A stretch of 55,753 bases of DNA. It comes from DRTC01 sp964521025. Lineage in GTDB: Bacteria > Cloacimonadota > Cloacimonadia > Cloacimonadales > TCS61. The notes beneath the pieces are model-generated. The model did not search any database. It was given only the letters and a program-made list of their open reading frames with translations, and was not told the origin of the DNA. The stretch is from positions 1-55,753 of the forward strand of contig CAZFPK010000019.1 of NCBI GenBank assembly GCA_964521025.1, written 5' to 3'. The position numbers and the translations under genes were made by a program. Below, one piece after another: positions 15,205 to 24,327 of this stretch. The stretch's first letter is position 1, and each line of letters opens with the position of its first letter.

Positions 15205-17601
15205 CTAAAACTCCACCATCACACCCCCAATAACCATCCTTCCCCATTGATAGATCTCTTCGATCTCACCGTTATCCAGATAATTATAACTCCAGATATT
15301 TTTCGTATTGAACATATTATCGATCTCCAGGTAACTGATGATATTGATCTTATTCTCGAACCAGCGGTGTTTGATATGCAGGTCGAATCGCCGGTAAGCA
15401 GGGAAGCGTTGAGCATTGATTTCCGTATTTTCAGAAAGTAACCATCTTTTTAGAGTATCATAATAAGTCATTTCCGTATAAGGTTTTCCTCCGAGGTAAC
15501 GATATTTGACGGAAATCTCCGTTTCATCGGACGGGAAGAGTCCTGTCCAGCCGAGAAAGCGCATCCATTTGCGATGTTTTTCATACCAGTCGAATTTCAT
15601 GAATTCCAGTTTATAACCGAGAATGCCGGTGAATACATGCCGGTAATCAAAATCCCAGCTGAATTCTTTTTCCTCATCGCGAGGATCATACGCATTGGCA
15701 ATGGAATATGCATAACTGAGCGTTCCCCAGAAATTGTCCTTCACCTTCTTCTGCAAGAAAAATTCGATTCCTTTGGCATAACCTTTTCCGACATTTACCT
15801 GCTGTGTTGACCAATCGAGAGTATCGCCGGTCGTTGCTCCGATCCCGGTCGGCACATCATAATATTTTTTGTAATAAGTTTCGACACTTGCTTTAATATC
15901 TTCCGCAAAAAGTTTATCGATCCCAAAAACGACCTGATCCGCATATTTCGGTTTCAGGTTCTTATTTTCTTCATTATAAGAAAGAGAGTAATAATCAGGA
16001 TTCTGGAATTGTCTGCCTGCTCCGCAACTTAAATTTTTATTTTTGGTCAGTTTATATTTTGCTCCGAACCTGGGAGCGAGAGAGCTTTCTTTCGTATGAT
16101 CAAAATGATCGAAGCGAACTCCGGCGTTGAGAGTGAATTTCCCATAATGATCTTCCCACTGCAAATATGTTCCGTATTTTTTTGGATAAATAGTTCTGCT
16201 GACCTCGTTGCTTTCACTGATCGTGTAAACTTCCAAAGTATCGATTATTTCATCAGTTTGAGGAATGTAAACAAAAACCGTATCAGGACGCATGAACTTG
16301 TCGGTCGCTGCCCGGTCGAGATTTCCGTAAATTCCTGCTTCCCAGTTTCCCAGTTTTGTATTTGGAAAATTATGTGAGTATTTCAGCTTATTATGTGCTT
16401 TGGAAGTATCTTCTTTCCAGGTTCTGGTTTCTTCGGTTTTTGCCGAACCTGCTTCATATAAATTCTGATCCCACCAATGATAATTCCTGGAAATCGTGAG
16501 CAGCGAATAACTGTTCTCATATATCTTCTTGAGAGTTGCTCCCAGAGTATATTGCCCTGATTTGGAATAAATATCGACTTCTCCTGCATCGGCGGAATAA
16601 CCGGAAGTTCCTTCCTCGTGAATAATGTCGATCCAGTCATTTCCCCAGACCTGGTTAAAGGTCAGTTTCGTAAAGGGAGAGAAATTATAAACCTGTTTGG
16701 CAAAGATGGAATGATAGTTTGGAACAGCAGCCAGACCGATGCTTTCACTGATCAAACTCATAAAACTGCGGTGATAGGAAACAATGAAATTCCCTTTTTT
16801 GGAAAATAACGGACCCTCGAAATTACCGCCGTAACCAGCCATGCCGACATCGACTTTTGCTTCCAGCCTGTTCTCATTTCCATCACGAGTAGTAATATCC
16901 AGAACCGAAGAAGCTCGATCTCCATAACGAGCAGGAAACGCTCCGGCATAAAAATCGATTTCTTTTACGAACTCGGGAGTGAGAATACTGATCGGACCTC
17001 CGCCTGTTCCGGGGAAAGCGAAATGATTGGGATTCTCCATCTCGATATTATCCAGCACAAAAAGATTTTCCCCGTAATTCCCGCCGCGAACGATGATCTC
17101 ATTTTCCGCATCCGAACCGGAAACGACGGCAGGAATCGCCTGGATCGAGCGTTGAATATCATAAACTCCGGAAGGCTGCGAGCGGATCTCCTCGATATCG
17201 AGAGTTTTGGAACTGACCGGAGCATTCGAGGTTTCCCGGAAATAAACTTCTTCCGTCACCGAAATACCTTCGATCTTGATCGTCTGCACTTTCATCTCGA
17301 TATTGGAAATAACGGTTTGATTCGCTTTAATGATAAAATTCGGTTTGGTACGGGTTTCATATCCGATCCGCGCATAATCTATCTTATGAGAACCGACAGG
17401 AATATTCTTGACGATGTATGTTCCTTCCTGATCACAAATTCCCTTAACTTCTCCATCGATCGTTATGGAGACATTCTCGATTGGTTTTTGGGTCAGTTCA
17501 TCGGTAATTCTGCCTGCGAGATGACCGAGTTGAAGATCCGCAGCAGAGAGGATCAAAGGCATTAAAAAAAGAAATACCGGAAATAATCTTGAAATTTTCA
17601 T
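15205..17601 (-). CDS. TonB-dependent outer-membrane receptor
   Basis: A 798-residue outer-membrane transporter. I chose the start at 17601 (MKISRLFPVF) because AGGAAGTGAG precedes it; an in-frame ATG ten codons earlier would put charged residues before the signal peptide. The signal peptide (1-20) is followed by a carboxypeptidase-regulatory-like beta domain (about 25-110, LAGRITDELTQKPIENVSI). Next comes a plug domain with IIVRGGNYGENLFVLDNIEM, then a 22-strand-type barrel ending in the terminal Phe (GGVMVEF). The substrate is unknown. There is no SusD partner adjacent, so this is not a classical Sus pair. The last 35 codons are duplicated in decayed form at 14345-14449. Confidence 0.92.
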   Translation of the reverse strand: MKISRLFPVFLFLMPLILSAADLQLGHLAGRITDELTQKPIENVSITIDGEVKGICDQEGTYIVKNIPVGSHKIDYARIGYETRTKPNFIIKANQTVISNIEMKVQTIKIEGISVTEEVYFRETSNAPVSSKTLDIEEIRSQPSGVYDIQRSIQAIPAVVSGSDAENEIIVRGGNYGENLFVLDNIEMENPNHFAFPGTGGGPISILTPEFVKEIDFYAGAFPARYGDRASSVLDITTRDGNENRLEAKVDVGMAGYGGNFEGPLFSKKGNFIVSYHRSFMSLISESIGLAAVPNYHSIFAKQVYNFSPFTKLTFNQVWGNDWIDIIHEEGTSGYSADAGEVDIYSKSGQYTLGATLKKIYENSYSLLTISRNYHWWDQNLYEAGSAKTEETRTWKEDTSKAHNKLKYSHNFPNTKLGNWEAGIYGNLDRAATDKFMRPDTVFVYIPQTDEIIDTLEVYTISESNEVSRTIYPKKYGTYLQWEDHYGKFTLNAGVRFDHFDHTKESSLAPRFGAKYKLTKNKNLSCGAGRQFQNPDYYSLSYNEENKNLKPKYADQVVFGIDKLFAEDIKASVETYYKKYYDVPTGIGATTGDTLDWSTQQVNVGKGYAKGIEFFLQKKVKDNFWGTLSYAYSIANAYDPRDEEKEFSWDFDYRHVFTGILGYKLEFMKFDWYEKHRKWMRFLGWTGLFPSDETEISVKYRYLGGKPYTEMTYYDTLKRWLLSENTEINAQRFPAYRRFDLHIKHRWFENKINIISYLEIDNMFNTKNIWSYNYLDNGEIEEIYQWGRMVIGGVMVEF

Positions 17602-17888
17602 ATTTTTCTCACTTCCTATATATTTTTGCAATTGATTTTTTTAGAGAAGAATTCCCGTCAATAAAATTATCAGATTTTTTACTCTCCCGGCTTGATAATT
17701 GTTTCCGTTCCGGATACAATTTTCAGGGAATAATTTTTTCATGTGTATATTTCCAATTTCTTCAGTACTTTTTTGGTATATAATATTCTCTCGATAAATT
17801 GCTTGACACCTGCATCGATAAAAAAGATTTTGCTTCCGGTTTTGATGAAAATCAACTGAAAGGATAACAATTTTATAAAGGAGCAATC

Positions 17889-19160
17889 ATGGAAGAAAAT
17901 AATGTCGAAGAAATCAACCTGTTTGATCATAATATGACTCAACTCACAAAAATGGCAAAAGAACTCGAGATAGAGGATTATAAAGGTTTGAAGAAAAACG
18001 AATTGATCCATAAGATCTTCGAGATGCAGGCAATGCAGGAAGGTCTCGCTTTTGTCAAAGGAATCCTGGAAGTTACGGATGACGGATACGGTTTCTTACG
18101 CTTCAAGCACAATAATTATACTCACGGCAGGAACGATATTTATGTTTCCAGTTCCCAGATCAAAAAATTCGGTCTGCATAAAGGTCATGTTGTCTGCGGT
18201 CCGGTGCGCGCACCCAAAGAAGAAGAAAAATACTTTGCATTGATCAGGGTGGATTCTATTAACAAGGATACTCCGCAAATAGCCAGGGAAGCAAAATACT
18301 TTGATAAATTAACACCTTATTATCCGCAGAAGAAACTGGACCTGGAAACCAAACCGACCAATGTTACTACCCGGATTATCAATCTTTTTACTCCGGTTGG
18401 GAAAGGTCAGAGAGGAATAATCGTGGCTGCTCCGAGAACCGGAAAAACAGTTATCATGCAGGAGATCGCGAATTCCATCCTGACGAACCATAAAGAAGTT
18501 TATGTGATCGTGCTGCTGGTCGATGAACGACCGGAAGAAGTAACGGAAATGAGAAATATCCTCATCCCTGAAAATTCCGAAGTGATCAGTTCCACTTTCG
18601 ATGAAACTCCCAGGAATCATATCCAGGTTGCGGAAATGGCTCTGGCAAAAGCAAAAAGAATGGTCGAACTCGGACAGGATGTAGTTATAATGCTCGACAG
18701 CATCACCCGGCTTGCCCGGGCGTACAATATGGTAACTCCTTCCAGCGGAAAAGTTCTCTCCGGCGGTCTGGATTCCAATTCCATTCACCGTCCCAAAAAA
18801 TTCTTCGGTTCTGCACGAAATACACTCGAACAGGGGAGTTTAACAATTATTGCGACTGCTCTTGTCGATACGGGAAGCAGAATGGATCAGGTCATTTTTG
18901 AAGAATTCAAAGGAACCGGTAATATGGAGCTGGTATTGGATCGTTCGATCAGCGACTTGCGGCTGTTTCCTGCCATCGACCTGGTCAAATCAGGGACACG
19001 AAGGGAAGAACTGCTCTTGAAAGAAGAAGAAGTAAACCGCATGTTCGTCTTACGAAAATTCCTCAAGGGAATGAGTCCTATCCAGGGAATCGAACTGCTC
19101 AGATCAAAAATGCTGAAAACAAAGAATAATTCCGAACTCCTGCAAATCATGAGCAAATAG
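17889..19160 (+). CDS. rho: Transcription termination factor Rho
   Basis: Hexameric RNA helicase that ends transcription. The 423 residues match the family. An N-terminal Rho-N helical domain (about 12-50) precedes the OB-fold RNA-binding domain (about 52-125, FVKGILEVTDDGYGFLR). The ATPase has Walker A at 180-187 (AAPRTGKT) and Walker B near VIMLDSITRLARAYN. AAAGGAG precedes ATG 17889. The 287-bp gap upstream shows a TATAAT at 17779-17784 without a matching -35, so no promoter is claimed. Confidence 0.97.
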   Translation: MEENNVEEINLFDHNMTQLTKMAKELEIEDYKGLKKNELIHKIFEMQAMQEGLAFVKGILEVTDDGYGFLRFKHNNYTHGRNDIYVSSSQIKKFGLHKGHVVCGPVRAPKEEEKYFALIRVDSINKDTPQIAREAKYFDKLTPYYPQKKLDLETKPTNVTTRIINLFTPVGKGQRGIIVAAPRTGKTVIMQEIANSILTNHKEVYVIVLLVDERPEEVTEMRNILIPENSEVISSTFDETPRNHIQVAEMALAKAKRMVELGQDVVIMLDSITRLARAYNMVTPSSGKVLSGGLDSNSIHRPKKFFGSARNTLEQGSLTIIATALVDTGSRMDQVIFEEFKGTGNMELVLDRSISDLRLFPAIDLVKSGTRREELLLKEEEVNRMFVLRKFLKGMSPIQGIELLRSKMLKTKNNSELLQIMSK

Positions 19161-19197
19161 GTTTAATTCTGGAAAAAAAATTTAAACCACTTTGAAT

Positions 19198-19216
19198 TTC
19201 CCCTTATAAAAGGGAA
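19198..19216. repeat. Short intergenic hairpin after rho
   Basis: TTCCCCTT-ATA-AAAGGGAA lies between rho and the U32 gene. It belongs to the same TTCCC..GGGAA family as 30485-30542 and 40258-40277. No T-run follows, so a terminator role is doubtful. Confidence 0.5.
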
Positions 19217-19253
19217 TAATATGGAATAAATTTTTAATCATTCGAGTGAACAA

Positions 19254-20468
19254 ATGGAATTGCTTTCCCCTGCCGGAAGTCTGCAAAAACTGAAATATGC
19301 GATCTATTACGGAGCCGATGCTGTTTATTGCAGCGGGAAAGATTTCGGGTTAAGAGCAAAAAGCACAAATCTTTCCGACAGGGAATTGGAAGAAGCAGCT
19401 GCGTTCTGTCATTCCCTGAATAGAAAAATCTTTGTAACTGTTAATATCTTCGCGCATAATTCCGACCTGAAAAAAATCGCAGAACATCTGAATTTTCTCC
19501 AAACAATAAATATCGATGCTGTGATCGTTTCCGATCCCGGAGTTTTCATTTCAGCCATCGAAAATGCTCCTGATCTTCCAATTCATATCAGCACGCAAGC
19601 GAATGTAACCTCCTGGAAATCTGCTGAATTCTGGTTTAAACAAGGAGCAAAACGAATAATTACAGCTCGTGAATTAACCATAAATGAAATCAAGGAGATC
19701 AAACAAAAAGTACCGGAAATCGAATTGGAAATATTCGTGCACGGAGCAATGTGTATGTCCTATTCGGGACGCTGTTTGTTAAGTTCATACCTGAACAATC
19801 GAAGTGCGAATAGAGGAAATTGTACCCAACCCTGTCGTTGGAAATATGCGCTCACGGAAGAAACGAGACCCGGACAATTTTTTCCATTGGAAGAAGATAA
19901 GAACGGGACTTACATCCTGAATTCCAAAGACCTTTGTTTATTCGACAGGTTGGCAGAAATCAAAAATGCAGGGGTCGATTGTATCAAGATCGAAGGTCGG
20001 ATGAAAAGCCTTTATTATACAGCAAATCTAACCCGAACTTACCGGGAAGCACTGGATTTGATAGATAATGGAAAAACACTTTCCGATGATTTAAAAGCCG
20101 AACTCGATAAAGTCAGTCACCGCATTTATTCGGAAGCCTTTTTCGAACATTTCGATTCGATTCAAACCCAGAATTACGCTTCATCATCCTACATCAGAAA
20201 TTTCCAATTTATCGGAGAGATCAGCAAAGTATCCGATTCGTTTATCGAAATCGACTGCAAGGCAAAATTCAGTGTGAGAGACGAGATCGAGATCATTTTT
20301 CCTAATAGAGAACAAGATCTGATCATCAAAGTTGAAGAAATTCTGAATGAAGAAAATGAACCTGTAGAATTTTCCAAACCAAATGAAATCATAAAATTAA
20401 ATTTGAGGGATTTTAAAAATCTCGATTGTTTTGAGTATGGAATTGTTAGAAAAAAAATAAAATGGTAA
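19254..20468 (+). CDS. Peptidase U32-family protein (tRNA hydroxylase/collagenase-like)
   Basis: A 404-residue soluble protein with a TIM-barrel-like N-domain starting MELLSPAGSLQKLKYAIYYGADAVY, the U32 signature. Conserved Cys residues occur in CMSYSGRC, in GNCTQPCRW and in the later CLFD/CIKIEGRMKS region. Members such as YegQ/TrhP and RlhA are now known to hydroxylate tRNA or rRNA with an Fe-S cluster rather than to cleave collagen, so an RNA-modification role is the better guess. The downstream TPR-SPOR gene overlaps its end by 7 bases, indicating an operon. Confidence 0.88.
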   Translation: MELLSPAGSLQKLKYAIYYGADAVYCSGKDFGLRAKSTNLSDRELEEAAAFCHSLNRKIFVTVNIFAHNSDLKKIAEHLNFLQTINIDAVIVSDPGVFISAIENAPDLPIHISTQANVTSWKSAEFWFKQGAKRIITARELTINEIKEIKQKVPEIELEIFVHGAMCMSYSGRCLLSSYLNNRSANRGNCTQPCRWKYALTEETRPGQFFPLEEDKNGTYILNSKDLCLFDRLAEIKNAGVDCIKIEGRMKSLYYTANLTRTYREALDLIDNGKTLSDDLKAELDKVSHRIYSEAFFEHFDSIQTQNYASSSYIRNFQFIGEISKVSDSFIEIDCKAKFSVRDEIEIIFPNREQDLIIKVEEILNEENEPVEFSKPNEIIKLNLRDFKNLDCFEYGIVRKKIKW

Positions 20469-21400
20469 AAAAAATATTATTTCTATTTTTACTCATATTA
20501 AATTGCTTTCTTTTTTCGGAGGAAAATCCGGAAGAGATATTCAAACGAGCAAAATCTGAATTTATTAGAAAGGATTTTGTCCAGACATTTGAATACCTGG
20601 CAGAAAAATATCCGGATCATTTTTATGGTCAATTATCATTTTTAGAACTCGCAAAAGTCAAATTATTGGAAAGGAAATATGAAGATGCTTTAATGCATCT
20701 GAAAAAGATCCGTCACTCTGAGATCGAAGATAAAGAGTTTTGGATGGCAAAAGCATATCTGAAAAATAATGAAAATGATAATGCTATCGTTGCTGCCCAG
20801 AATTTCATTTTCACTGCGAGGGACAATCAGAAGATCGAAGAATCCTATTTCATTATTGCCGAAGCCTATCTGAACGATAAAATTTACCAGCGAGCTTTGA
20901 ACACCCTCGAATCTTTACGAACTTCCAAATATATTGCTAACCATATTCCTCTTTTGCATTATAAGATCGGATTTTGTAATGAACAAATGGGCAAACACGA
21001 GAATGCCCTGCGTTCTTATCAGAAACTAAAAATGGATTTTCCTTATGATCAATACAGTTATTTAGCAGAGGACAGGATCAATAACCTGATCCGAGGAAAT
21101 CAGTTCGAGATCGATTTGAACGGTTTCGAAATTGTGCAGACAAAAAAAGAAACAAATAATATAATCGGAAAAACTAATTCTTATTTGCAGGCGGGTGCAT
21201 TCGGTTCTGAAAAAAATGCTGAAAATTTTAGGGCAACGATCGAGAGTTTGGGATTTGGATCGATAATTTTCACTAAAAATAAGAACGGGAAAATTTTATT
21301 CGTTGTTGCTGCCGGTCCTTTTGAAAATAATGATAAACTGCAGAAAGCAAAAAAAACTTTAGAAACGAATAATATCGATTCGTTCGTAATTAAAAGGTAA
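20462..21400 (+). CDS. TPR-repeat envelope protein with C-terminal SPOR domain
   Basis: A 312-residue exported protein with a signal peptide (about 1-19). TPR-like helical pairs fill about 22-205 (for example ALNTLESLRTSKYIANHIPLLHYKIGFCNEQMGKHENAL read as successive helices). The C-terminus (about 238-312, SYLQAGAFGSEKNAENFRAT to PFENNDKLQKAKKTLETN) is a SPOR domain, which binds denuded peptidoglycan at septa. A role in the periplasm at the cell wall or division site is likely. It overlaps the U32 gene by 7 bases. Confidence 0.88.
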   Translation: MVKKILFLFLLILNCFLFSEENPEEIFKRAKSEFIRKDFVQTFEYLAEKYPDHFYGQLSFLELAKVKLLERKYEDALMHLKKIRHSEIEDKEFWMAKAYLKNNENDNAIVAAQNFIFTARDNQKIEESYFIIAEAYLNDKIYQRALNTLESLRTSKYIANHIPLLHYKIGFCNEQMGKHENALRSYQKLKMDFPYDQYSYLAEDRINNLIRGNQFEIDLNGFEIVQTKKETNNIIGKTNSYLQAGAFGSEKNAENFRATIESLGFGSIIFTKNKNGKILFVVAAGPFENNDKLQKAKKTLETNNIDSFVIKR

Positions 21401-21643
21401 ATAAATGATTGCGATGAGAAAATTTCCCCCAATTGTTTTCTACCAACTAATTTCGTAAAGATAGAAATTAAGAGTTATTTGAGATTAAATGAAATTTGGG
21501 AATGAAAGGGGAGAGGAATCATCAAATAATTGTGAAAGTTTGCGAAACAAATGTATTTGATTTTATTATTTCCTCTGTTCCGTTTTGTGTCTTTAGTGCT
21601 TCTTCGTGGCAATTAAATCCCTGGAAATCAGTGAGTAAATAAA

Positions 21644-24271
21644 ATGGTTGAAAAAAAGAAACTCACCCCGATGTTAAAACAATTTATGGACATCAAGAAC
21701 CAGCATCCGGACAAGTTGCTGCTTTTCAGGATGGGTGATTTTTATGAAACCTTTTTCGAGGATGCAAAAACAGCTTCCAAAGTTCTGGGAATAACACTCA
21801 CGACCCGCGATAAAAATGCTAAAAATCCGGTTCCGCTTGCCGGATTTCCATATCACGCTCTCGATAATTATCTTGATAAATTAGTTAAAAACGGTCTGAA
21901 GATAGTCATTTGTGAACAGGTCGAAGATCCGAAACTGGCAAAAGGTCTGGTTAAGCGGGATGTTGTCGATATCATCACGCCGGGATCGATCATCGACGGT
22001 AAATTCATCGATAAGATCGAGAATAATTTCCTGGCAGCCGTCTATAAAACCAAAAAAGAGAAAATGATCGGATTTTCCGTGATCGATGTTTCCACTGCTG
22101 ATTTTCTTTTTTCCGAAATAACTCAAGAACAACTGAAAAACGAGATCATGCGGTTAAAACCGACTGAAATTATCGTGGAAAACGAGAGAATCGAAACAGA
22201 AATAAAAAACCTGGGTTTCGAATATGAACCGACGATCACTATTTTTGAAAGCTGGTATTTCGATCATGAAGAAGCAGAACGGCTCCTGAAAGATCACTTC
22301 AATGTCTCGACTTTGGAAGGATTTGGAGCGACAAATAAACCTTTGGGAATCACGGCTGCCGGAGTAGCTCTCGCTTATATTCGTTCTTTGAAAAATGAAA
22401 ACCTGAAACATATTTACCAACTCCGTTATTATTTTTTAGAAGATTTCCTGCAGCTCGATGAAATTTCCCGCCGCAACCTGGAATTAACAAGATCGATGCG
22501 CTCTCAAACCCGGTTCGGAACTTTGATCTCCATTCTGGACAAGACGCAAACCCCGATGGGAGCAAGAAAACTCCTGGATTGGATGTTGAATCCCCTGATC
22601 GATAAAGGTAAGATCAAACAGAGACTCGATGCAGTCGAAAATTTTAAGGATAATATCGCTTATACAAATGATTTGAGAAAACTGCTGCATACGATCGGGG
22701 ATCTCAGCAGGTTGATCAGTAAAGTCGGAACTCTGCGCGTTAACCCGCGTGATCTGATCTCTTTGAAAAATTTCCTGTCAACTGCTCCGTTATTAGCAGA
22801 AATATTGAACGAATTTGATAATACTTTTATAAAATTCTGGCAGGAAAAAATAGGAGATTACGCAGAGATCATCAAGATCATAGAAACTTCCATCATCGAA
22901 AATCCTCCACTCCTGATCACTGAAGGAAAAATCATCAAAGACGGTTATAACGAATATCTCGATGAATTGCGGGAGATCAGCAAAAGCGGTAAAGGCTGGA
23001 TCGCAAAATTGGAAGATTATGAGCGAAAAAAAACCGGGATTCCAAACCTGAAAGTCAATTATAATCGTGTTTTCGGATATTTTATCGAAGTTACGAATAC
23101 ACACCGGAAAAAAGTTCCCGATTATTATATTCCAAAACAAACCCTGGTCAATTCCGAACGCTTTATCAGTCCGCAACTGAAGGAATATGAATCAAAAGTG
23201 CTGGGTGCGGAAGAGCGGATAAAAAACCTGGAATACGAACTCTTCCGGAAAATCCGGGAACAACTTTTCAGGAAAGTCGAGCAGATGCAGCATTTCGTTG
23301 AGGTTGTCGCTCATCTCGATGTGCTTTCCAACCTGGCTTTTATCGCTTATCATAATAATTATGCGAAGCCGGTTTTCAATGATGAAGGAATTGTTCAGAT
23401 TCGTGAGTGCCGTCATCCGGTAATCGAGAAATTACTGGAAAATGAAGAATTCATTCCCAACAATGTCGATCTCGACGATATGGAAAATAAGATCGCTCTG
23501 ATCACCGGTCCGAATATGGCAGGAAAATCGACTTATTTGCGACAGATTGGCTTGATCGCGATTTTGGCTCAAATGGGAAGTTTTGTCCCGGCAGAATTCG
23601 CGGATCTTCCGATCTTTGATAAGATCTTCACGCGTGTCGGAGCATCCGATAACCTGGCAATGGGACAGAGCACCTTCCTCGTGGAAATGATCGAAACCGC
23701 TAATATCCTTAATACGGCAACTCCAGAATCTCTTATTCTCCTCGATGAAATCGGACGAGGAACCAGCACTTTCGACGGTTTGAGTCTTGCCTGGTCTATT
23801 GTCGAACATATTCATAATAATCCGAAAATCTCTGCGAAAACCCTTTTTGCGACTCATTATCACGAACTTACGGAGCTGGAAAATATCCTGCCCGGAGTTA
23901 AAAATTTCAACATCGCCGTGAAAGAATGGAATGACAAAGTTATTTTTATCAGGAAGATCGAAAGAGGAAGTGCAGACCAAAGTTATGGAATTCAAGTAGC
24001 CAGACTCGCCGGCATTCCAAACAAAGTAATCAAACGGGCAAAAGAGATCTTATCCAACCTGGAAGAACACGAATTGAGTCCGCAAGGTTTGACTGCAATC
24101 TCGAAAAAACAACTTGTCAGGGAATCCAATCAACTCGATATTTTCGATGCCATCATCGATAAAGCGGAAAAGAAAAACGAGATCCTGGAAGAAATTAAAA
24201 AACTCGATATAGAGAACTTGACTCCGAGACAGGCAATTCAGAAATTGTTTGAGTTGCAGGAGAGATTGTAA
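21644..24271 (+). CDS. mutS: DNA mismatch repair protein MutS
   Basis: Recognises mismatches and starts repair. The 875 residues include the N-terminal mismatch-reading motif GDFYETF, with the Phe-x-Glu wedge at 33-35. Connector, lever and clamp domains follow. The ABC-type ATPase has Walker A GPNMAGKST near residue 621 and Walker B ILLDEIGRGTS. The C-terminal helix-turn-helix dimerisation segment (NLTPRQAIQKLFEL) is present, so this is full-length MutS1. The 243 bp upstream show no gene. A hairpin follows the stop at 24275-24306. Confidence 0.97.
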   Translation: MVEKKKLTPMLKQFMDIKNQHPDKLLLFRMGDFYETFFEDAKTASKVLGITLTTRDKNAKNPVPLAGFPYHALDNYLDKLVKNGLKIVICEQVEDPKLAKGLVKRDVVDIITPGSIIDGKFIDKIENNFLAAVYKTKKEKMIGFSVIDVSTADFLFSEITQEQLKNEIMRLKPTEIIVENERIETEIKNLGFEYEPTITIFESWYFDHEEAERLLKDHFNVSTLEGFGATNKPLGITAAGVALAYIRSLKNENLKHIYQLRYYFLEDFLQLDEISRRNLELTRSMRSQTRFGTLISILDKTQTPMGARKLLDWMLNPLIDKGKIKQRLDAVENFKDNIAYTNDLRKLLHTIGDLSRLISKVGTLRVNPRDLISLKNFLSTAPLLAEILNEFDNTFIKFWQEKIGDYAEIIKIIETSIIENPPLLITEGKIIKDGYNEYLDELREISKSGKGWIAKLEDYERKKTGIPNLKVNYNRVFGYFIEVTNTHRKKVPDYYIPKQTLVNSERFISPQLKEYESKVLGAEERIKNLEYELFRKIREQLFRKVEQMQHFVEVVAHLDVLSNLAFIAYHNNYAKPVFNDEGIVQIRECRHPVIEKLLENEEFIPNNVDLDDMENKIALITGPNMAGKSTYLRQIGLIAILAQMGSFVPAEFADLPIFDKIFTRVGASDNLAMGQSTFLVEMIETANILNTATPESLILLDEIGRGTSTFDGLSLAWSIVEHIHNNPKISAKTLFATHYHELTELENILPGVKNFNIAVKEWNDKVIFIRKIERGSADQSYGIQVARLAGIPNKVIKRAKEILSNLEEHELSPQGLTAISKKQLVRESNQLDIFDAIIDKAEKKNEILEEIKKLDIENLTPRQAIQKLFELQERL

Positions 24272-24274
24272 TGA

Positions 24275-24306
24275 AAACTTGCTAAATTTTAAAATTTGGC
24301 AAGTTT
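24275..24306 (+). terminator. Hairpin after mutS, possible terminator
   Basis: AAACTTGCTAAATTTT (24275-24290) pairs with AAAATTTGGCAAGTTT (24291-24306) over 16 bases with one mismatch. It begins 4 bases after the MutS stop. Only a short TTTTAAAC tail follows, so it may act as a terminator or an RNA-stabilising stem. It contains the same CTTGGCAAG-type core as the palindromes near 10 kb. Confidence 0.6.
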
Positions 24307-24327
24307 TAAACAAATACAGGAGGAATC

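Noticed and set aside
17023..17565. A 180-residue open frame opposite the TonB receptor gene
   Set aside because: Antisense to a gene with a clear domain structure; no ribosome site and no family match.
17779..17784. TATAAT as a rho promoter
   Set aside because: No -35-like hexamer at a fitting distance; the hexamer is expected often by chance in such AT-rich sequence.
23432..23995. A 187-residue open frame opposite mutS
   Set aside because: Antisense to the conserved MutS ATPase domain; codon bias of the shadow explains the length.
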